From positions 37,902,862 through 37,966,861 of the forward strand of contig CM070508.1 of the NCBI GenBank assembly GCA_036346375.1: 64,000 bases of DNA, given 5' to 3'. Shown here piece by piece: positions 56,448-64,000 of the stretch; positions within the stretch are counted from its first letter, which is position 1; each line of letters opens with the position of its first letter. The DNA is from Guadua angustifolia (taxonomy: Eukaryota; Streptophyta; Magnoliopsida; Poales; Poaceae). The notes beneath the pieces are model-generated. The model ran no database searches and was not told the origin of the DNA. It saw only the letters and a list, made by a program, of their open reading frames with translations. The translations under genes and the position numbers were made by a program.

Positions 56448-59334
56448 TTATTTACAATACTGCCCTTCTTGATGATCTACTCGCATGTAATTGGTTCCAT
56501 GTGTGTCGTCATCAACCCCGCTAAGACAAGCTCCATCCGCAAACAGAGGTATTTCATCGAATTGGTCATATTCTTCTTCATCTATGACATTTTTTATACC
56601 AACGATCCGCCGCTTGCCATGAAGGACGACATGCAACCTTGGATTGGCGGGATCACGCACGTAGAAGACTTGATTTGCTTGCTTCGTAAGGATAAATGGG
56701 TCATCTTTGTAGGCGAGTCTATTTAGATCCACCAGAGTAAAACCTCTCTTGTCGATCTTCACTCCATGTGGCAGTCCCACCAACTTACATCGGAACAATG
56801 GAACTTGATATATTCCTCCCAAATTTCTTCGATCTACGCTATGCTACAACACCGTCAAATGCACTTTGCAATACATATCAAACCGTAGCCTCGTTAGTTT
56901 TGACCCAGCGGTTCCTTTGCCAGCAAGTTTGCCCTCATGTCTAGATATAGGAACACCGATTGCTTGTCTTTTTCCGAGATAGTCCACGCAGAACTCAATA
57001 ACCTCTTCAGTCCCATAACCTTCAACAATACTACCCTCAGGCTTCGACCGATTCCTCATGTATGACTTTAATATACCCATATACCTCTCGAAAGGATACA
57101 TGTAACGTAGGAATGCAGGTCCACATATCTTAATCTCTCTAATAAGGTGTACTACAAGGTGAACCATCACGTCAAAGAAGGACAGGAGAAAATACATCTC
57201 AAGGTGACATAGAGTCTATACCACATCATTCTGTAAGTTGTCCAGCACATTAGGGTCGATAACCTTGCAAGAAATCATGTTGAATAAATAACATAGCTTT
57301 ATGATTGCGAATCTGATATCCTCTGGTAGAATATTTCTAATTGCAATAGGGAGTATTTGGGTCATCAAGACATGACAGTCGTGGGACTTCATCTCAACCA
57401 ACTTCAAATCATCCATAGACACGAGCTTCTCAACACTTGCGGAGTAGCTCAACGGAACTTTAATACCTTAGAGACACTTGCAGAGGTCTTCTTTCTCCTT
57501 CTTAGAGAGGGTGTAGCATGCAGCAAGGATGTACGGACTTTTCCCATCCTCCTCTATCACTGCAAGCTTGGGCCTGATTCCCATGTAAACCATGTCGCGG
57601 CGAGCATTCACACCATCCTTAGTCTTCCCAGGTATGTTCAGCAGGATGCTAACTAAATTGTCGCAGACATTCTTCTCAACGTGTATGACATCAATACAGT
57701 GTCGTACATCTAACTCCTCTAGTATGGTAGTTCCCAAAATATCGACCTCTTCTTCCACATGCCTCTAGGACGAACAGACTTATGGCTCTTCCCATATTGG
57801 ACGTCGATATCCTCCACATGTGAATATACTTGCCTTCTAGTCATAGGTTGTGGGGCTGAACTAACTTCTCTCTTCCATCAAATTTGTTACCCATCTTACG
57901 GTATCGATGACTCTGAGATATAAATCTACGGTGACCCATATACACAGTTTTCTTCGAATTTGGCAGCCAACACTATCAGTGTCCTGTTCACAAACAGGAC
58001 ACGCTTTGGCTCCTTTCATACTATAGCCCGCCAAATTACCAATGGCTAGAAAATCATTTATGGTGCAAAATACCATAGCCCGTAGGGTGAAGTGCTCTCT
58101 TTTGTATGCATCCCACACCATGACCCCCTCGTTCCACAGTTTTACCAAATCCTCGATCAGTGGAGCAAGGTACACATCAATATCATTTCTTGGTCGTTTG
58201 GGTCTTGAAATTAGCAATGACATCATGATATACTTCCGTTTCATGCACAAACAAGGATCTGTAGATACACAACAGAACTGGCCAGGTATTGTGACAACTG
58301 CTCATGTTACCAAAAGGATTCATTCCATCCATACTCAAGCCAAATCTTATGTTCCTCATTTCATCACCAAACTCCTCATGTTTCGAATGGATGTTTCTCC
58401 ATTGAGCCGAATCAATAGGATGTCTCAGCTTGCCATCTTCCTTTCGAGACTCATAATGCCAATGCAACAATTTTGCCTCTCTAGGATTTGCAAACAACCG
58501 CTCCAAACGGAGAATGATGGGCAAGTACCACAATACCTTGGCCAGTGCACCTTTAGTGACCTCTTCACCATCACTGGCCCGGCTCTTACGCTTCTTGTTA
58601 GTGCACTTATCCTTTTGTTTGTACCAGGGCACACCATAAACTGGACATATGTGCAGCTCTTGACATGAGTTATGGTACAAGATGCAATCATTCGGATATG
58701 CATGTATCCTTTCTATTTCCATTCCCATGAGACATAGTAGCTTCTTCGCTTCATAAATGCTTGTTGACAACTCATTTCCCTCTGAAAGCAGATCCAATAG
58801 AAGAACTAGAAGTGCATTGAAACTTGTATCAGTCCAATGGTGTTTTCCCTTCAGTTCGAACAATGCAAGGACCGAACCCAGCTTGGTGTATTCCAATTTG
58901 CAATCCGAGAACAGTAGTTTGGCATTGTCTTCTATTAAGCTTTTAAACTTTTCAAAATCTCTTTCCGTGTAAGTTCCCTCCACATCCCGCAACATTTGCT
59001 CCAAATTGGACTCCTCAAACATATCATGTTGCAACTCATCATCGGGTTCCACCATGTCTTCATTGCATACCAAAAGGGTACTACCAGTCTCCCCGTGATG
59101 GATCCAACACATGTAATTCCTCACGAAGCCACATCGAATTAGGTGGTACTCAATTTGAGCTGAGTTGTTAAATCTCCTAAGATTGGTGCAATCAATGCAA
59201 AGACAATATATGAAATTCACACACCTCTTCACCATGTCTTTTTCTGCAATTGTTTTGAACTCCTGAACACCCCTCAGAAATTCATCACTCAGACGGCTTT
59301 TCTGATACATCCATTTTTCACAGTCCATCTGCAA
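56448..59334 (-). pseudogene. TNP2-type CACTA transposase (TNPD), broken
   Basis: It starts MDCEKWMYQKSRLSDEF (59328; an AG acceptor precedes it) with the transposase-associated N-terminal domain, then GMNPFGNMSS, RPKRPRNDIDVYLAPLIEDL, CPVCEQDTDS and, in pieces in different frames, HVEKNVCDNLV, FFDVMVHLVVHL, RYMYPFERYMG and PLFRCKLVGLPHGV. These are the Transposase_21 and DUF4218 regions in normal order. The protein cuts and joins CACTA ends. Shifts occur near 58200, 57900-57760 and 56840, with stops near 57455 and 57205. Length and order fit the family, so only small lesions have accumulated. Confidence 0.9.
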
Positions 59335-59659
59335 TTAGACTTCACACAATAAAATTAAGGAAAAACTAGAGCAACAGCTAGCTAGCTATTTCAAATATTG
59401 AGACATCATTTCAATTAATATTACCGTTACAAAATAGCAGACAGGTTTTAGGATATATAAATGTACTCCCGAATGATAGGTAGCTTCTTCTCTAGTTAAG
59501 AACTTCCAATTCCCTAGTTAGGAGACATACATTGTAAACTTCAACAGTGATATCGAATAAACTAATTATACAGTGCAGTAGCTTGCAAATCTTTTTGACT
59601 TCAATAAAACAAAACAAGGGTACCATCGATGACACCTAATCTCTAAATAGGTTATCCCA

Positions 59660-59881
59660 TTCGAGGATATGTGGTACGGACAAGTTCCTAACCAGTTGTT
59701 GTACAACTCTAGAGAAAATTTTGGTAGCATCTCCCCGCTGTTCTCCAGATACACGTCTCGACAACATGTCAAGAGGGGTGTGTACCCGGAGAATACCATA
59801 GAGAGATGCTACCGAAATCTACTTTATTTGGAGTTGTACAACAGCTGATAAGGAACTTGTCCGAACCACATATCCTCGAAC
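59660..59881. repeat. hairpin B in the CACTA, long near-perfect arms
   Basis: Arms of about 95 bp (59660-59753 and 59779-59881) start TTCGAGGATATGTGG and end CCACATATCCTCGAA, with a loop of about 25 bases holding TCGACAACATGTCAAGAGG. It lies just upstream of the TNP2 gene. The copy at 49164 shares the loop and the outer arms. The rest of 59335-60429 has no supported gene. Confidence 0.85.
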
Positions 59882-60429
59882 TGTCCAAAGAACATAGACA
59901 ATTCGTGACTGCTTCCATATAAATATGCCATTTCATTAGCATATTTATAAATAAGCACCCTTGAACGGGAGATGTAGGTTCCGCAGCCTAAACTCTAACA
60001 TTCACCATGTGACACCAACAATATAACTCCAGATTAACATGAGAGCACTACAAATTAAGATAATTAAATATAAATGTGTTTTTGTCAAATAAAGGGTGTG
60101 GAATATGATAGGATATATACACAATACCAGTGCAACCTAAACTTTCTTCGTGACAAATCCAAATTATGTAGTATAAAATTGAAGGTGTTTGAAGGAATGC
60201 TCACATTTTCAAGAAAACCACAAATTTTGTAAAATGAGGGCAAATCTCCTCCAGCTTGGCTTCAAATTTAACCTCTTAACACCCACCCTTGAGGATTTCA
60301 ATTTTTTCTCACCCAAATATTGCTTCCAACCACAGAATATGAGCTGTTTTCTCAGGTGGCGATGGAGAAATAAGCTCCTCTGAAAAACAGAAGAGAGTTC
60401 AGAACGAGTGGTATAAATAACCTAGCAAG

Positions 60430-60845
60430 GCACATCAGAATTGGTTCTTACTTACGAAGCAATAGTGATGTTCATTCTCATCACTATCGGATTCCAAATA
60501 AGAAGCGATAGCGATATGATCATGCACATCACAATCGGTTCTTACAGGAGAAGCGATAGTGGTATGCATGAACATCACTATCGCTTTTTACACAAGAACC
60601 GATTGTGATGTGAACGTTCACATCACAATTGGTTCTTATATAAAAAGCGATAGTGATGATCAAATACATCACTATCGCTTCTTATAAAAGAACTGATTGT
60701 GATGAATATGTGCACATCACACTCAGTTTTTTTGCAAGAAGCGATAGTGATGTGTATGATCATCACTATCGCTTCTCACATAAGAACTGATTGTGATGTG
60801 CCTAGTGCTGTATCACAATCGCTTCTAACCTCAAAACCGATAGTG
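60430..60845. repeat. right subterminal repeats of the CACTA
   Basis: About 14 units alternate AATCGGTTCTTA and TATCGCTTCTTA with complements GAACCGATTGTGATG and AAGCGATAGTGATG. The second word is absent at the left end. The array ends CCGATAGTG; the exact terminus is not certain. Confidence 0.8.
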
Positions 60846-61189
60846 ATTATTTTTACTACCAGTTGACGAATATCCAAATATGGGATATGGGCATGTGCCA
60901 TAAAGTCAGAAAACATGTCACATACATATTTACCAATACCAGGATATTCCTTATATCTCTAGCCCGACTCTACAAGATTAGGTATACGCTGAAAGGATAT
61001 CCCCTGCAGGAAAAGTTTCGATCCTACTCCTAATACAAGGAAACCATGAACTACGGGTAGCCCAGTCGCACAGTCTTGTGTACCTACCTAGGCTACAATG
61101 ATGACAGCAAAATCAATGCAGAACATTACCGTTAGTACTCACAAATGTTAAAGTGAAAGAATCAAAATCATGATTTCAATTTCTTACCA
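60846..61189. other. no gene seen between CACTA and PMD gene
   Basis: Nothing is recognised. TTTACTACCAGTTGACGAAT at 60852 weakly resembles the continuation of the gypsy LTR cut at 44280 (TTCACTATAGTTGGTTAAT in G1), which would make the CACTA end near 60850; this is tentative. Confidence 0.3.
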
Positions 61190-62246
61190 GTCAGTGGCAC
61201 CAGATGGTGCCCATGGTCGGAGCGTCAACGTCGTCATCACCTGCATGTACAATAGGCTGCAAGTCAATGTTGGGCCGCTCGATCTGGAACCTCTCGTATG
61301 CCCATAGCTGTACCAGCAGCGGACATTCGGTGAAGGTCCAGCCGTTGGCAATCCGTCCACAACTGTCGCAAAGCGCACGGTATGTGGCGCACAGCACAGC
61401 CGATCCCCATGAGTACTGCAGCACACCGTCAAGGGGTGCGTCCGCAATCGCCCTCGCGAACTGGACGAAGTGCCTATCCACGCTATCCCCATGGGAACTC
61501 GTGAACATGCACCAACCAAACAGCCACAGCAAGTATGCCTCCAGGTGGCGACTCACCCTCACCTCATCCGTAGGCTCAACGATGTGCTTCACCTGTAAAT
61601 TTAAGCTTACTTGTTATTTTAAGAAGTGTATGCACAATTAAGTTTTAAAGGTTAGTTGCATACCACGAACTGTCGAAGCCACCTCAGAGTCAGACCTTGT
61701 GTGCTGGTGAACGGTCGGTACACAGCAGCTGGCAGCACACCATGGAACTGGTCAAGTAGCTCCTGGCGCCATGTCAGGTCGATGTCCTAGGGCACCACAG
61801 GTTCACCGTTAATCAGGAGTCCGAGGAGGTACAAGACGTCCTCCAAAGTGATCACCATCTCTCCGACAGGTAGATGGAAGGTGTGTGTCTCCAGCCTCCA
61901 TCGATCCACCAGAGCGGTGAGCAGGGACCTATCGAATGGGAATCGATGACCCACATCCCCTCCCTGCGCCGCCTCCACCAACCGGGCGAGTCAGAGCAAT
62001 CCTAATGCTCAAAGCCTACGAAACAAAAATTTGTGGTCAATATCGGTACCACACTCATTAGTTAATATAAATCATGATACTACAACAAACGTATTTGAAA
62101 TGTAAATAATAATATGTTACCTGGGGATCCAATGAGGATCGAGCGTCCAGGAGTACTGCGGTGTCCTCGGTCATAGAATGCAAAGCTCTAGAGGATCCTG
62201 TCCCTCCTCTGGAAAGGCAGTGGCGAAGTGGGCAAGGTGACGACAA
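61190..62246 (-). pseudogene. plant mobile domain (PMD) gene, broken
   Basis: Exons on the minus strand read TEDTAVLLDARSSLDPQ (ending in a GTAACA donor near 62120), then RFPFDRSLLTALVDRW, ETHTFHLPVGEMVITLEDV and LLGLLINGEPVV, a stop, WRQELLDQFHGVLP and, after another intron, VSRHLEAYLLWLFGWCMF, YSWGSAVLCATYRALC and CPLLVQLWAYERFQI. These are the PMD (PF10536-type) motifs in order. PMD genes occur in hosts (MAIN-like) and in MULE and gypsy elements. At least one in-frame stop (61787-61789) makes it a pseudogene. Confidence 0.85.
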
Positions 62247-62261
62247 TCAACGATCGAATCT

Positions 62262-62626
62262 AGCAACTCAAATGGCCAATCGTCATCTCTATTCTGGTGA
62301 GCCATACATGCAAATTAGAAAAAAAAAGAAAGTTATAATTACAATGCATATAGAAACGAATGCGTACAAAAAAACTATACAAGCATCATAACAATATGTA
62401 GAAACAAATGCATATAAAAAACTATACAAGCATCAGAACAATATATTGAAACACATTCCAACAATTTATCAAGCCACAGCACTCACAACTACATGCAACT
62501 TGTTTACAATTAGTTAAAACACAAAGTTCATACAACACATTACATCAATAAAATATGAATTTGACATATAGCTTATGCTAGTTCAAATAGCTTCTCATCT
62601 GGTATGATGACGTCGTCCATCACTCC
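62262..62626. other. spacer between PMD and MULE genes
   Basis: AT-rich with short direct repeats of AAACTATACAAGCATCA (62370-62440). No gene. Confidence 0.5.
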
Positions 62627-64000
62627 TCACAGATGATATCCCTCCCCTACTGTCGGATTTCCATCTCGTCCTTCGTCTTCTTCGTTTTGTGCCTGGCAGT
62701 TCTTGAATGTATGTCCTGTTTGGTTATACAATGAACATTTCTTCACGCATTTGCTAGCTTCAGACTAATCCATGTCATTTCAGATACGCCTTATTTTTTG
62801 ACGCCCTACTTTCCATGTTCTTGCATCAAAATTAGGAACCCAAAACCTTTCATCAACACTAAGAGTTGTGGTGAAAGAACCCACAACACCATAACCCTAA
62901 AGCTTCTCGCTCCAAGTTGCCGTCACCCTTTCCTTCGTAAAATATTCAGATAGATATGTACTGGGTTGCATTCCAAATAAAGCACATGCGACATCACATG
63001 AGAACATGGTCTATACAAAAGGTAGGGCTTGTTACATGAGCATTTGCAATCAACCTGTAAGATGCACTCTTGGGTGACAACCTTCTAGTTAGTTCCATGC
63101 CGTCCTTTATCCCTACAAATCACCTCGAAGTGCAGTGTTCGTGCACCAACTTTGATAGCTCTATGCTTGGCCGCCTTCTGACTCTTCTCATCCATGTATT
63201 TAATGATCATGGAAGAGTACAGGAACTTCTCATCTCTCATTACTACTTCAGTAGGTTGATGCCTATCTACAAAGTATTTAGTTGTGCCCCACAGCACTCC
63301 CTCAACAATTCCTACCAATGAGAGACACCTCATCCCTCTCATTACCTAGTTGTAAACTTCTGCAAAGTTAGTGGTCATCACATCGTATCTGGCACCATAT
63401 GTGTCATGTAACAGTGACCACTTCTCTTTCGGCTTGTGCTTGATCCAGTTCGAGAAACATTTGATTAGCCTTTGCCTTTGATGACGATTCGTCGCCTCAT
63501 CTTCTATTAGTAGAGGGAATATAGGTTCCGCCTGCTCCTGCGTTTCACTGCCACTAGTCTTGTTCATCTGTTCCTCATTGTGTTTTCTTGTCAACTCATC
63601 AAGATTTTTCTACAGAGTTCAAAACTTGCTCTCCTAGTTCTGCTTACATAGTCTTTTAAACATGTTCATCAGTTCCTTGTTCCCGAATTGCTTATAGAAG
63701 TTTGCACCCAAATGCCTTATGCACTATCGGCTCTACAAGTTAGGCCATGGAAATGGCTCCTCTTCCCCTGTGTTGCAATTGGTTGATAGCACTAAGTAGA
63801 CCAGCATGCCTGTCATGTAGCACACACACATCTTAACGAGTTTTCACCACCCCGATCTTCAAGCTTCGTAGGAACCACAGCCAACTCTTCTAGTCTCTTT
63901 CTACAAAGGCAAAGACAACATGCAGAATCTGGTTGTTTCATCAACGCCCACAGCTGTCAATATTTGCCCTTTGTATTTCCCGGTCAAGAATGTGTTGTTC
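62627..64000 (-). pseudogene. MULE (MuDR-type) transposase, C-terminal part, cut by window edge
   Basis: The frame pieces read TGKYKGQILTAVGVDE at the right edge (DDE-type MULE domain), CIRHLGANFYKQFGNKEL, KWSLLHDTYGARYDVMTTN, MRGMRCLSLVGIVEG, then a SWIM zinc finger (CKCSCNKP ... RPCSHV near 63010-63040) and a knuckle-like CSLYNQTGHTFKNC with Tyr for the second Cys. The stop is at 62627-62629. MULE transposases cut Mutator-like elements. Stops and shifts (near 63345 and 63595-63640) break it. The PMD gene directly downstream on the same strand suggests both belong to one MULE. Confidence 0.85.

Larger units (their letters stand above)
44281..60855 (-). mobile_element. CACTA (En/Spm) DNA transposon, genes on the minus strand
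   Basis: It starts CACTACTACAGG, the CACTA-type terminus, followed by dense subterminal repeats. Going leftward on the minus strand are a TNP2-type transposase (59334-56448) and a TNPA-like/C48 gene (48913-45044), with repeat arrays, a captured F-box-like gene and two solo LTRs between. Matching repeat arrays at 60430-60845 mark the other end, but no clear TGTAGTAGTG is present, so the right border is approximate. Without the two solo LTRs it would be about 12.5 kb. Confidence 0.8.

Noticed and set aside
58042..58668. 208-codon frame on the plus strand
   Set aside because: Antisense of the TNP2 transposase, which has clear family motifs.
60846..60870. CACTA right border at TTTTTACTACC with gypsy LTR resuming
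   Set aside because: The resemblance to the G1 LTR is short and weak, and TSD and terminal motif do not agree; left as a possibility only.

Overview
The window is plant nuclear DNA, most likely intergenic heterochromatin of a grass (Poaceae). The protein families and their combination point that way: Sirevirus-type Ty1/copia, a chromovirus-type Ty3/gypsy, an En/Spm (CACTA) element with TNP2-type transposase and a Ulp1/C48 gene, a MULE next to a plant mobile domain (PMD) gene, and an F-box-like gene of a grass type. I assign these from remembered family motifs; no search was run, and the species cannot be named. I see no intact host gene, rRNA, tRNA gene or CRISPR. Almost every base belongs to a transposable element, many nested in one another.

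Layout. 1-4761: 3' part of gypsy element G1 (integrase, chromodomain-like tail, 3.1-kb LTR), apparently inserted in copia element C1 (4762-8119). 8120-13400: TR-GAG1, a complete gag-only LTR retrotransposon with 770-bp LTRs and TSD TAATT. 13406-15091 and 32043-34210: one older element U with an unrecognised ORF and a Sirevirus-like 3' end, split by C2. 15097-32037: copia C2 (TSD CCAAG), with remains of three LTRs. Inside C2, 16057-21976 on the minus strand, lies TR-GAG2 (TSD GAATG), a younger relative of TR-GAG1. 34540-43064: minus-strand copia C3 (TSD CCACC), whose reverse transcriptase core is deleted; it carries a solo LTR of the C2 family (34937-36587, TSD GTACA). C3 sits in a gypsy LTR remnant (34211-34534 and 43070-44280). 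44281 to about 60.85 kb: a CACTA element on the minus strand with TNP2 transposase, a TNPA-like/DUF8039-like/C48 protease gene, a captured F-box-like gene, two copies of a long hairpin, palindromic repeat arrays and two solo LTR insertions (47058-47716, TSD ATCGC; 51004-54413, TSD GATAT). 61190-64000: degenerate PMD gene and MULE transposase, minus strand.

How the parts relate. None of the retroelements seen here looks able to move alone. G1 has lost the integrase catalytic Glu, C1 and C2 are full of stops, C3 lacks the RT core, and the two TR-GAG copies carry only a gag-type ORF and would need pol from a partner. The TR-GAG pair is the most interesting unit: both copies hold the same single reading frame, which runs through the polypurine tract into the 3' LTR. 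Nesting gives a partial order: C2 is younger than U, TR-GAG2 younger than C2, S1 younger than C3, and solo LTRs S2 and S3 younger than the CACTA. LTR boundaries were set by matching TG...CA ends to target-site duplications; similarity estimates are by eye.
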